Part shown: piece by piece, positions 1-5,563 of the stretch
Numbering within the stretch: position 1 is the first letter of the stretch
Layout of the letters: each line of letters opens with the position of its first letter
NCBI GenBank assembly: GCA_029961005.1
Contig: JASBVW010000075.1
Coordinates: 1 to 6,737, forward strand
Direction of reading: 5' to 3'
Length of the DNA stretch: 6,737 nucleotides
DNA from: Bacillota bacterium
GTDB lineage: Bacteria > Bacillota > UBA5301 > JASBVW01
The notes under the pieces: model-generated
Databases searched by the model: none
Told to the model about the DNA's origin: nothing
Seen by the model: the letters and a program-made list of their open reading frames with translations, nothing else
Position numbers and translations under genes: made by a program

Positions 1-2
1 TC

Positions 3-593
3 ACCCGCGTGGTGCGCTCCACCCCCGATCGGCTGATTGTCGAGCTCCCCCGGCAGGAGGGCGGGCGCTACGCCTCCGGAACTCCAGGGATGGAGGTTAC
101 TCTGGAGTACGCGGACGAGCGGGGGCTGTACTGCCTGCGCTCTCGCTTGGTGGGTTTCGACTTGCAGGGCATGGGGCGCTGGATGCTGGAGCGGCCCACC
201 TTGGTGGAAAAGCGCCAGCGCCGACTCCTCTTCCGCCTCGCTACCTTGCTGAACGTGCGTTTTCGCGTGCCGGGGGACCCCCATCTCTACCACGGCTTAG
301 CCCGGGACATCAGCGGGGGCGGGATTCAGCTGGTGCACTGGAAGGAGATGGCTCCAGGGACGGAGCTGGACCTGGCCATTGAGCTGCCCGGGCGCGTTCT
401 GCCGGTGCGGGGCCGCATTGTGACCGCCGACACCTTGGAGGAGGTTCCGCAGCAGGTGGCCGATCTCCTAGGGGTCAAGGCCAAGCGCACCTACGGCATC
501 CAATTCACCCAGCTGGATCAGGCCACCCAGGACGAGATCGTGCGCTTCGTCTTTGAGCGCCAGCGGGAGCAGTTGCGCAAGCGCTGCTTTTAA
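3..593 (+). CDS. PilZ-domain (YcgR-like) cyclic-di-GMP receptor, 5' partial
   Basis: This is a cytosolic flagellar-brake/YcgR-class protein that would bind cyclic-di-GMP and act on motility or surface behaviour. The frame is open to the left window edge. A GTG pair at 9-14 could serve as start, but the family normally has about 20-30 more residues ahead of this point and no ribosome site is visible, so I read it as truncated by the window. Counting from the GTG at 9, residues 1-65 resemble the N-terminal beta-barrel domain of YcgR-type proteins (PilZN). The PilZ domain follows, with both ligand signatures: RQRRLLFR at 69-76 (RxxxR) and DISGGG at 100-105 (DxSxxG). The C-terminal segment TYGIQFTQLD, then a basic helix ending LRKRCF, is typical. 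The gene ends just before an intrinsic terminator, so it belongs to a separate upstream transcription unit, possibly a flagellar/chemotaxis one that is not visible here. The family call is firm; the target process is inferred. Confidence 0.88.
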   Translation, partial: TRVVRSTPDRLIVELPRQEGGRYASGTPGMEVTLEYADERGLYCLRSRLVGFDLQGMGRWMLERPTLVEKRQRRLLFRLATLLNVRFRVPGDPHLYHGLARDISGGGIQLVHWKEMAPGTELDLAIELPGRVLPVRGRIVTADTLEEVPQQVADLLGVKAKRTYGIQFTQLDQATQDEIVRFVFERQREQLRKRCF

Positions 594-612
594 AAGTCCG
601 GCTAGGGCGGGC

Positions 613-640
613 AAGGGGAGGAGGAACCCCTTCTTTTTTG
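613..640 (+). terminator. Intrinsic terminator after the PilZ gene
   Basis: AAGGGG at 613-618 pairs perfectly with CCCCTT at 627-632 around an 8-base loop, and the stem is followed by CTTTTTTG (633-640). The stem is only 6 bp but has four G-C pairs, and the T-run is strong for such GC-rich DNA. It lies 20 bases after the PilZ stop codon and separates that gene from the nfnA run. The loop contains an AGGAGG, which is probably not a ribosome site because no good start codon lies at the right distance. Confidence 0.7.
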
Positions 641-670
641 TCTAATTATTGTGCGAAAAAAGGGAATAAT
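638..670 (+). promoter_or_regulatory. Possible promoter of the nfnA run
   Basis: The stretch 631-670 is only about 25% GC by hand count, in otherwise GC-rich surroundings. AATAAT at 665-670 matches the sigma-A -10 hexamer at five of six positions and would start a transcript near 677, giving a leader of about 16 bases that includes the nfnA ribosome site. The best -35-like hexamer, TTGTCT at 638-643, matches four of six positions but lies 21 bases away, longer than the usual 16-18. The position between a terminator and the first gene of a run supports a promoter; the exact boxes are uncertain. Confidence 0.35.
645..670. repeat. 6-bp inverted repeat ATTATT-N14-AATAAT (possible operator)
   Basis: ATTATT at 645-650 and AATAAT at 665-670 are exact reverse complements separated by 14 bases. 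Their centres are 20 bp apart, about two helical turns, as would suit a dimeric regulator, and the right arm coincides with the putative -10 box. Short AT inverted repeats arise easily by chance in an AT-rich island, so an operator role is only a suggestion. Confidence 0.25.
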
Positions 671-681
671 CCGTCTGGAAG

Positions 682-688
682 AAGGTGG
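682..688 (+). promoter_or_regulatory. Ribosome binding site that sets the nfnA start
   Basis: AAGGTGG (one mismatch to AAGGAGG) lies 4 bases before the GTG at 693. The longer possible start, GTG at 651, has only a T-rich tract in front of it and no Shine-Dalgarno match, so this site favours 693. Confidence 0.5.
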
Positions 689-692
689 GCCC

Positions 693-1544
693 GTGTACAA
701 GATTTTGGCCAAAGAAGAGCTGGCCCCCCGGATCAAGAAGATGTGGGTGGAGGCTCCCCGGGTGGCGCGGCAGGCTAAGCCCGGTCATTTTATTATCATC
801 AGGCTGCACGAGCGCGGGGAGAGGATTCCCCTCACCATCGCTGACATGGATCCCGAGCGGGGGGCCATCATGATGGTCTTTCAGGAGATGGGCAAGACCA
901 CGGAGGAGTTGGGCTCTTACCGGGTGGGGGATGCGCTGGCGGACGTGTTGGGGCCCTTGGGCAAGATCGTCCCCCCGCGCCGGGTAGGGACTGTTCTCTG
1001 CGTGGGAGGCGGCGTGGGCGTGGCTCCCATCTACCCCCGGGCGCGGGAGCTCTGCCAGGTGGGGAACCGGGTGGTGGCCGTGGTCGGCTCGCGCTGCAAG
1101 GACCTCCTCATCATGCAGAAGGAGATGGAAGAGGCCTGCCACGAGGTACATTATTGTACGGACGACGGCAGCTTCGGCCACCACGGGCTGGTGACCGACC
1201 TTTTGCCGCAGCTGATCGAGCTGGAGCGCCCGGCTGAGGTGCTGGCCATCGGCCCGGTGCCCATGATGCGGGCCGTGGCCCAGGTGACCCGCCAGTACAA
1301 CGTTCCCACCATCGTCAGCCTCAACGCCATGATGGTGGACGGCACGGGGATGTGCGGGGCCTGCCGGGTGACGGTGGGAGGAGAAGTGCGCTTCACCTGC
1401 GTGGACGGCCCGGAGTTTGACGGGCACCAGGTGGACTTTGCTCAGCTGGCCAGCCGGCTGCGCCAGTTTGCGGAAGAGGAGCGGCTGGCGCTCCAGCGCT
1501 ATCATGAACGGAAAGAGGGATGCCAATGCCAGACGAACGGGTAG
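693..1544 (+). CDS. nfnA: NADH-dependent reduced ferredoxin:NADP+ oxidoreductase, small subunit NfnA (SudB/PyrK-like)
   Basis: Small subunit of the cytosolic electron-bifurcating transhydrogenase NfnAB, which makes two NADPH from NADH plus reduced ferredoxin, or runs in reverse. It carries FAD, the NAD(H) site and a [2Fe-2S] cluster. The start is GTG at 693 (283 residues), because the protein then opens MYKILAKEEL as the family does; the in-frame GTG at 651 would add 14 unconserved residues. Visible motifs are RIPLTI near residue 45 (FAD), VGGGVGVAPI at 104-113 (nucleotide binding), CTDDGSFGHHG near 155-165, and a C-terminal cluster site with Asp216, Cys221, Cys224 and Cys236. This three-Cys-one-Asp spacing matches what I recall for the unusual [2Fe-2S] cluster of Thermotoga NfnA. 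The end overlaps nfnB by 19 bases, so the subunits are probably translationally coupled. Sulfide dehydrogenase SudB and PyrK are relatives; the NfnB partner next door favours Nfn. Confidence 0.9.
   Translation: MYKILAKEELAPRIKKMWVEAPRVARQAKPGHFIIIRLHERGERIPLTIADMDPERGAIMMVFQEMGKTTEELGSYRVGDALADVLGPLGKIVPPRRVGTVLCVGGGVGVAPIYPRARELCQVGNRVVAVVGSRCKDLLIMQKEMEEACHEVHYCTDDGSFGHHGLVTDLLPQLIELERPAEVLAIGPVPMMRAVAQVTRQYNVPTIVSLNAMMVDGTGMCGACRVTVGGEVRFTCVDGPEFDGHQVDFAQLASRLRQFAEEERLALQRYHERKEGCQCQTNG
1515..1519 (+). promoter_or_regulatory. Ribosome binding site that sets the nfnB start
   Basis: GAGGG (within AAAGAGGG) ends 6 bases before the ATG at 1526, an ideal distance. The other in-frame ATG at 1520 directly abuts it, which would leave no spacer. 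This is why the start at 1526 is preferred. Confidence 0.5.
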
Positions 1545-3118
1545 GGCGCCGCCCGCCGGGGCGGGTGGAGATGCCCAAGCAGGATCCCGCCGAGCGACGG
1601 CGCAATTTTGAGGAGGTGGCCCTGGGGCTGACGGCGGAGCAGGCGGCGGCGGAAGCCGCCCGCTGTCTGCAGTGCAAGGACCGGCCCTGCGTAAGCGGCT
1701 GCCCGGTGGGCGTGCCCATCCCCGAGTTTATCCGCGCCCTGCGGGAGGGGGATGTGGCCGCGGCGGCCCGCCTGATTAAAGAGAAGAACAACCTGCCCGC
1801 CATCTGCGGCCGCGTCTGCCCGCAAGAGACTCAGTGTGAGGAGCGCTGCCTCTGGGCCAAGCGGGGTCAGCCCATCGCCATCGGGGCCCTGGAGCGGTAC
1901 GTGGCCGACTGGGAGGCGGAGGCGGCAGGGGAGGGCGACCGGCCGGGCCCGGGGCCGGAGGCGGCGGGAGAGCGGTCTTCAGGCGGCGCGGATCCTGAAC
2001 CGGATTCGAGGCACCGGGCCCGCCGGGAGACCTCGGCGGCGGCCGAGCCAGGGCTGGCCGGCCTCGCGGGCGACTCCCCGGACCTCGGAGCCGGTGCCCC
2101 GGCGGCCGGCCGGGGCGAGCGGCCGGCGGTGGCGGTGGTGGGCTCGGGCCCGGCGGGGCTGGCCGCGGCGGCGGACCTGGCCCGGGCCGGCTACCGGGTC
2201 ACCATCTTCGAGTCGCTCCACGCCCCCGGCGGCGTCCTGCGCTACGGCATCCCCGAATTTCGACTGCCCAAGCGGATTCTGGACCGGGAGATCCGGTACG
2301 TCCAGAGCCTGGGGGTTCGGATCGAGACGAACGTCCTGGTGGGACGCACCGTGACGCTGGAGGAGCTCTTTCAGGAGGGGTTCGAGGCCGTCTTTATCGC
2401 CACCGGGGCGGGCCTGCCGCACTTTTTGGGTATCCCGGGTGAGCACCTGAACGGCGTCTATTCGGCCAATGAGTTTCTGACCCGGATCAATCTGATGCGG
2501 GCCTACCTCTTTCCCGAATACGACACTCCCATCCGGGTGGGGCGCCAGGTGGCGGTGATCGGGGGCGGGAACGTGGCCATGGATGCAGCCCGCACCGCCC
2601 TGCGCCTGGGGGCGGAGGAGGTGGACGTCGTCTACCGCCGTTCCCGGGCGGAGATGCCCGCCCGGCGGGAAGAGATCGAGAACGCCGAGGAGGAAGGGAT
2701 CCAATTTCACCTCTTGGCCAATCCGGTGGAGATCCTGGGCGACGAGAAGGGATGGGTGAGGGGGTTGGTCCTGCAGCGCATGGAGTTGGGAGAGCCGGAC
2801 GAGCGGGGGCGCCGGCGCCCCGTTCCGGTGCCGGGGTCGGAGTGGACCCTGGAGGTGGAGACGGTGGTGGTGGCCATCGGCCAGGGCCCCAATCCGCTCT
2901 TGGTCCAGAGTACGCCCGGGCTGGCGGCCACCCCGCAGGGGCAGATCATCGTGCAGTCGGGGTCTGCGCAAACCAGCCTCCCCGGGGTCTTTGCCGGCGG
3001 GGACATCGTCACCGGCGCCGCCACCGTCATCCTGGCCATGGGGGCCGGGAAAGCGGCTGCGGCGGAGATAGACCGGTATTTGCGAGCCAAAAAGGAAGCC
3101 AGCGCGGGTGCGGGGTGA
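1526..3118 (+). CDS. nfnB: NADH-dependent reduced ferredoxin:NADP+ oxidoreductase, large subunit NfnB (GltD-like)
   Basis: Large, bifurcating subunit: it holds the FAD that splits electrons, the NADPH site and two [4Fe-4S] clusters. It has 530 residues, against about 460-470 as I recall for the family. Residues 15-130 form the double-cluster domain: Cys47, 50, 55 and 59, then Cys94, 98, 104 and 108. By alignment with dihydropyrimidine dehydrogenase, Glu123 (in IGALERYVAD) takes the place of its Gln cluster ligand, agreeing with the Glu ligand reported for NfnB. GSGPAG at 206-211 binds FAD, GGGNVA at 346-351 with YRRSRAEMP just after binds NADPH, and FAGGDIVTGAATV near 489-501 is the C-terminal FAD signature. 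Odd: between the two parts (about 132-199) lies a low-complexity Gly/Ala/Pro/Glu/Arg linker, much longer than usual. The common label 'NADPH-dependent glutamate synthase small subunit' reflects homology; no large glutamate synthase subunit is present here, and adjacent nfnA supports NfnB. SudA is the alternative name. Confidence 0.9.
   Translation: MPDERVGRRPPGRVEMPKQDPAERRRNFEEVALGLTAEQAAAEAARCLQCKDRPCVSGCPVGVPIPEFIRALREGDVAAAARLIKEKNNLPAICGRVCPQETQCEERCLWAKRGQPIAIGALERYVADWEAEAAGEGDRPGPGPEAAGERSSGGADPEPDSRHRARRETSAAAEPGLAGLAGDSPDLGAGAPAAGRGERPAVAVVGSGPAGLAAAADLARAGYRVTIFESLHAPGGVLRYGIPEFRLPKRILDREIRYVQSLGVRIETNVLVGRTVTLEELFQEGFEAVFIATGAGLPHFLGIPGEHLNGVYSANEFLTRINLMRAYLFPEYDTPIRVGRQVAVIGGGNVAMDAARTALRLGAEEVDVVYRRSRAEMPARREEIENAEEEGIQFHLLANPVEILGDEKGWVRGLVLQRMELGEPDERGRRRPVPVPGSEWTLEVETVVVAIGQGPNPLLVQSTPGLAATPQGQIIVQSGSAQTSLPGVFAGGDIVTGAATVILAMGAGKAAAAEIDRYLRAKKEASAGAG
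1913..2128 (+). other. Low-complexity, very GC-rich linker within nfnB
   Basis: This in-frame segment joins the iron-sulfur domain (ending near VADWEAEA) to the FAD domain (starting near PAVAVVGSG). It encodes about 68-72 residues dominated by Gly, Ala, Pro, Glu, Arg and Ser, with no predicted fold that I can recognise. By hand count 1921-2100 is about 82% GC, against about 68% in the FAD domain just after. Both flanks stay in one frame, so it is an in-frame expansion or insertion rather than a frameshift. Confidence 0.7.
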
Positions 3119-3173
3119 CAGCCAGAGCGCGCAGGGGGCGCGGCTCAGCCCCGTTATGAGGAGCGGAACTTTT

Positions 3174-3183
3174 AGGGGGAGGT
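3174..3183 (+). promoter_or_regulatory. Ribosome binding site of ndk
   Basis: AGGGGGAGGT contains a near-perfect Shine-Dalgarno core (GGAGG at 3178-3182) ending 8 bases before the GTG at 3191. It supports GTG as the true start, which also gives the conserved family opening VERTFIIVKP. Confidence 0.65.
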
Positions 3184-3190
3184 AGTTTCT

Positions 3191-3616
3191 GTGGCGGTGG
3201 AGAGAACGTTTATCATCGTCAAGCCGGAGGCGGTCCGGCGCGGGCTGGTGGGCCGGGTCCTGGCTCGCCTGGAGGGGAGGGGGCTGCGGCTGGTGGCCCT
3301 GGAGGTCCGGCAGCTTACCCGTCCCCTGGTGGAGGAGCACTACGCCCACCTCAAGGAGAAACCGTTTTTTCCGGGGCTGGTGGACTCCATGGTGGAGTCG
3401 CCGGCCGTACTGGGCATCGTAGAGGGGCCCGACGCCATCGAGGTGGTGCGCCGGTTGGCCGGGCCCACCAATCCAGTGGAGGCGCCGCCGGGAACGATCC
3501 GGGGCGACTGGGGGCTGGAGCTGCCCCACAACGTTATCCACGCCTCCGATTCGCCCGCCAGCGCCCAGCGGGAGATCCAGCTCTTCTTCGGGCCGGGCCC
3601 TGGGGCGGGGCGGTAA
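3191..3616 (+). CDS. ndk: Nucleoside-diphosphate kinase
   Basis: Transfers the gamma-phosphate of ATP to nucleoside diphosphates through a phosphohistidine, balancing the cytosolic NTP/dNTP pools. At 141 residues it has the normal bacterial length. The catalytic residue is His117 in NVIHASDSP. The other active-site residues known from the Dictyostelium enzyme all appear at a constant offset of five: Lys11, Tyr51, Arg87, Thr93, Arg104 and Asn114. The segment ATNPxxAxPGTIRGD is recognisable as GPTNPVEAPPGTIRGD, followed by Trp107 where Phe or Tyr is more usual. The protein ends FFGPGPGAGR, a short Gly/Pro tail beyond the usual end. It lies 72 bases after nfnB and only one base before folD, so it is almost certainly cotranscribed with folD. 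All residues needed for activity are present. Confidence 0.95.
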   Translation: MAVERTFIIVKPEAVRRGLVGRVLARLEGRGLRLVALEVRQLTRPLVEEHYAHLKEKPFFPGLVDSMVESPAVLGIVEGPDAIEVVRRLAGPTNPVEAPPGTIRGDWGLELPHNVIHASDSPASAQREIQLFFGPGPGAGR

Positions 3617-3617
3617 G

Positions 3618-4469
3618 ATGGCGGCGCAAATCTTGGACGGCAAGGCCCTAGCTGCCCGGGTGAGGGCGGAGGTGGCCCAAGGGGTGGCGGAGTTCCGCCG
3701 GCGCAAGGGGTTGGCTCCGGGGCTGGCGGTGGTTCTGGTGGGGGATGACCCGGCCTCGCAGATCTATGTAAACCGCAAGGAAAAGGCCTGTGCCGAAGTG
3801 GGCATCTATTCGGAGACGCTCCGGTTCCCGGCAGAGGTCGAAGAAAGGGAGCTCTTGAGCCACATCGCCGAGCTCAATGCGCGCCCCGAAATCCACGGGA
3901 TTCTGGTCCAGCTGCCGCTTCCACCCCACCTGGAGCAGGCCCGGGTGCTCCGGGCCATCCACCCGGCCAAGGACGTAGACTGCTTCCATCCCGTCAACTT
4001 CGGCCGCCTGGCCCTGGGCGATCCTTACCTGGTGCCGTGTACTCCGGCCGGCATCCTGGAGCTGATCCGCCAGACCGGGGTTCCCTTGGCGGGCCGGGAG
4101 GCGGTGGTGGTGGGGCGGAGCAATATCGTGGGCAAGCCCACCGCCCTTCTGCTCTTGGGGGAGCACGCCACGGTGACCGTCTGCCACTCCCGCACGGCCG
4201 ACCTGCCGGCCGTCTGCCGGCGGGCCGACGTGCTGGTGGTGGCGGTGGGGCGCCGGGAGATGGTCAAAGGCCACTGGATCAAGCCGGGGGCGGTGGTCAT
4301 CGACGTGGGGATCAACCGCTACGAGGGAAAGCTCTACGGGGATGTGGACTTTCGCCAGGCGGTAGAGGTGGCCGGCTACTTGACTCCCGTGCCCGGCGGG
4401 GTGGGGCCCATGACCATCGCTATGCTGCTGCGCAACACCCTGCGGGCGGCGGAGGCCGGCGCGCCGTAG
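3618..4469 (+). CDS. folD: Bifunctional methylenetetrahydrofolate dehydrogenase / methenyltetrahydrofolate cyclohydrolase FolD
   Basis: Interconverts 5,10-methylene-, 5,10-methenyl- and 10-formyl-tetrahydrofolate with NADP(H), in the cytosol. It serves purine and formyl-Met synthesis and, in acetogens, the methyl branch of CO2 fixation. Its 283 residues match the family length. Visible catalytic residues are Tyr50 and Lys54 (QIYVNRKEKAC), Gln98 (GILVQLPLP) and Asp121 (PAKDVDCFHP). The Rossmann nucleotide site is VVVGRSNIVGKP at 163-174, and the C-terminal signature PGGVGPMT is at 259-266. The ATG follows the ndk stop by one base and has only a G-rich, poor Shine-Dalgarno match, so it probably relies on coupling to ndk translation. 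Its position downstream of nfnAB, a supplier or consumer of NADPH, fits an NADP-linked one-carbon role; coenzyme preference cannot be proven from the sequence. Confidence 0.96.
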   Translation: MAAQILDGKALAARVRAEVAQGVAEFRRRKGLAPGLAVVLVGDDPASQIYVNRKEKACAEVGIYSETLRFPAEVEERELLSHIAELNARPEIHGILVQLPLPPHLEQARVLRAIHPAKDVDCFHPVNFGRLALGDPYLVPCTPAGILELIRQTGVPLAGREAVVVGRSNIVGKPTALLLLGEHATVTVCHSRTADLPAVCRRADVLVVAVGRREMVKGHWIKPGAVVIDVGINRYEGKLYGDVDFRQAVEVAGYLTPVPGGVGPMTIAMLLRNTLRAAEAGAP

Positions 4470-4510
4470 GAGGGGTGCGGCCCCGAAGCAGAAAAGACGA
4501 AGCAGGCGGG

Positions 4511-4517
4511 AAGGAGG
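4511..4517 (+). promoter_or_regulatory. Ribosome binding site of fdhD
   Basis: A perfect AAGGAGG ends 10 bases before the GTG at 4528. The spacing is slightly long, but no other start codon fits better. The strong site suggests fdhD is translated independently of folD, whose stop codon lies 58 bases upstream of this start. Confidence 0.6.
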
Positions 4518-4527
4518 CCTGGGACCG

Positions 4528-5346
4528 GTGGAGCGCGCTCCGGATCCGGCGGTGCGGGAGTTCGTAGCTTCCCGCTCCGTGCTGAAGGTGGGGCCGGAGG
4601 GGGCCAGGAGGGAAGAGGACTGGCTCCTGGCCGAGGTTCCGTTGACCCTGATCCTGAACGGGCGGGAATTTGTCACCCTCCTCTGCACCCCGCAACACGT
4701 GGAGGACCTGCTCCGGGGGTTTCTCTTCTCCGAAGGGCTGATTACCCGGCGGGAGGACCTCACCTCCCTCCGCCTGCGGGAGAACGGGCAGGTGGCGGAG
4801 GTCGAGACCGCCGGCGGGGGGGCGGCCCTGGGGGAGAAGCTCTTCGGCAAGCGCACCGTCACCACGGGCTGTGGCCGCGGGACCATCTTCTACCACGTCT
4901 CCGACGCGCTGCAGACCAGGAAGCTGACTTGGGCGGGGCGCGTCTCCGCGGCGGCGGTAAGCGAACTGGCGCGGTTTTGGCAGGAGCGGACGCGCCTCTT
5001 CCTCCTCACCGGCTGCGCCCATTCGGCCGCCCTGTGCACGCCGGCCGGCGAAGTGCTGGCGGTGCGGGAGGACATCGGGCGGCACAACGCGGTGGACAAG
5101 GTGATCGGGTGTGCCCTGGCGGAGGGCTGGGCGCTGGAGGATAAGCTCCTCTTCACCACCGGCCGCATCTCCTCGGAGATCTTGATCAAGGCGGCCAAGG
5201 CGAGGATTCCGGTGCTGGCCTCTCATTCCGCGCCTACGGAACTGGCGGTGGCTTTCGGAGAGGAGCTGGGCGTGACCATCCTCGGCTTTGTGCGAGGCCG
5301 CCGGATGAACGTGTATACCCATCCCGAAAGGGTGGCTCTAGAATAA
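4528..5346 (+). CDS. fdhD: Formate dehydrogenase accessory sulfurtransferase FdhD
   Basis: Passes sulfur from a cysteine desulfurase to the bis-molybdopterin guanine dinucleotide cofactor of formate dehydrogenase, creating the sulfido ligand without which that enzyme is inactive. It has 272 residues, normal for the family. Family signatures are LTLILNGREFVTLLCTP near 39-55, LLRGFLFSEGLI at 61-72, TGCAHSAALC at 161-170, REDIGRHNAVDKVIG at 180-194, TTGRISSEI at 210-218 and the ASHSAPT segment near 231-237. Odd: the loop that in E. coli carries the CGxC pair (Cys121/Cys124) reads TTGCGRGT here, so only Cys115 remains. I recall similar single-Cys forms in other Firmicutes, so this is probably a functional subgroup rather than a dead protein. 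The gene implies a molybdenum- or tungsten-dependent formate dehydrogenase elsewhere in the genome; none is in this window. Confidence 0.94.
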   Translation: MERAPDPAVREFVASRSVLKVGPEGARREEDWLLAEVPLTLILNGREFVTLLCTPQHVEDLLRGFLFSEGLITRREDLTSLRLRENGQVAEVETAGGGAALGEKLFGKRTVTTGCGRGTIFYHVSDALQTRKLTWAGRVSAAAVSELARFWQERTRLFLLTGCAHSAALCTPAGEVLAVREDIGRHNAVDKVIGCALAEGWALEDKLLFTTGRISSEILIKAAKARIPVLASHSAPTELAVAFGEELGVTILGFVRGRRMNVYTHPERVALE

Positions 5347-5361
5347 AAGCAAAGGCTTACG

Positions 5362-5372
5362 GGAGGAGGAGA
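5362..5372 (+). promoter_or_regulatory. Ribosome binding site that supports a TTG start
   Basis: The purine tract GGAGGAGGAGA contains two overlapping GGAGG cores; the second (5365-5369) ends 8 bases before the TTG at 5378. It is the strongest ribosome site in the window, and no ATG or GTG lies in frame, so it decides the start of the ferredoxin gene. Confidence 0.65.
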
Positions 5373-5377
5373 GCGAG

Positions 5378-5551
5378 TTGGCCTATATAATCTCGGAGGA
5401 ATGCATCCTGTGCGGGGCCTGCCAGTTGCAGTGCCCCAGTCTGGCCATCAGCGAGGGGGAGTCCAGGTATGTCATCGACCCCGAGAAGTGCACCGACTGC
5501 GGGTCGTGCGCGGAGATCTGTCCGGTGGCGGCTCCCCAGCCTAAGAAGTAA
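5378..5551 (+). CDS. Small 2[4Fe-4S] ferredoxin / 4Fe-4S binding protein (TTG start)
   Basis: A 57-residue clostridial-type ferredoxin, a soluble low-potential electron carrier. It starts MAYIISEECILCGACQ. Cys9, 12, 15 and 19 form the first CxxCxxCxxxCP motif and Cys38, 41, 44 and 48 the second, so all ligands for two [4Fe-4S] clusters are present. The length is typical. The start is TTG and the gene is short, so it is easily missed. It begins 31 bases after fdhD and ends 12 bases before the phosphatase gene, so it is likely cotranscribed with both. Beside nfnAB and fdhD it could carry electrons for Nfn or for a formate dehydrogenase; the partner is inference. The CPVAAPQPKK ending carries no extra domain. 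Confidence 0.92.
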   Translation: MAYIISEECILCGACQLQCPSLAISEGESRYVIDPEKCTDCGSCAEICPVAAPQPKK

Positions 5552-5563
5552 GCGCCTGCAGCA

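Noticed and set aside
649..666. Rex-type operator before nfnA
   Set aside because: Only the left half (TTGTG) matches; the expected right half (TTCACAA-like) is absent.
651..692. GTG at 651 as start of nfnA, adding 14 residues
   Set aside because: No ribosome site before it, the extra residues are not like the family, and it would place the start before the likely promoter -10 box.
1146..1159. Perfect palindrome GTACA-TTAT-TGTAC inside nfnA
   Set aside because: It falls in codons for the conserved VHYCTDD segment, has no second copy in the window that I can see, and is most likely chance.
642..1526. A 294-codon minus-strand frame opposite nfnA
   Set aside because: The His/Pro-rich translation lacks family features; the plus strand encodes a complete NfnA with all cofactor motifs.
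1836..2354. A 172-codon plus-strand frame overlapping the nfnB linker in another reading frame
   Set aside because: Considered as evidence of a frameshift in nfnB, but both nfnB flanks are in one frame and this translation is Arg/Gly/Ser low-complexity.
3134..3152. Hairpin GGGGC/GCCCC between nfnB and ndk as a terminator
   Set aside because: The stem is only about 5 bp and no T-run follows it; the nearest TTTT lies about 18 bases away, so the gap is more likely read through.
1979..3706. A 575-codon open frame on the minus strand across nfnB, ndk and folD
   Set aside because: It lies opposite three genes with full family motifs, its translation is rich in Arg, His, Pro and Gly without any recognisable domain, and long antisense frames are expected in DNA this GC-rich.
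3648..5322. Overlapping 412- and 300-codon open frames on the minus strand opposite folD and fdhD
   Set aside because: Same reasons: low-complexity composition, no domains, no ribosome site, and they oppose well-supported genes.
5386..5391. Perfect TATAAT at the start of the ferredoxin gene
   Set aside because: No -35-like hexamer at 16-18 bases upstream; the bases encode the Tyr-Ile-Ile of the ferredoxin N-terminus and would give a leaderless start inside the gene.
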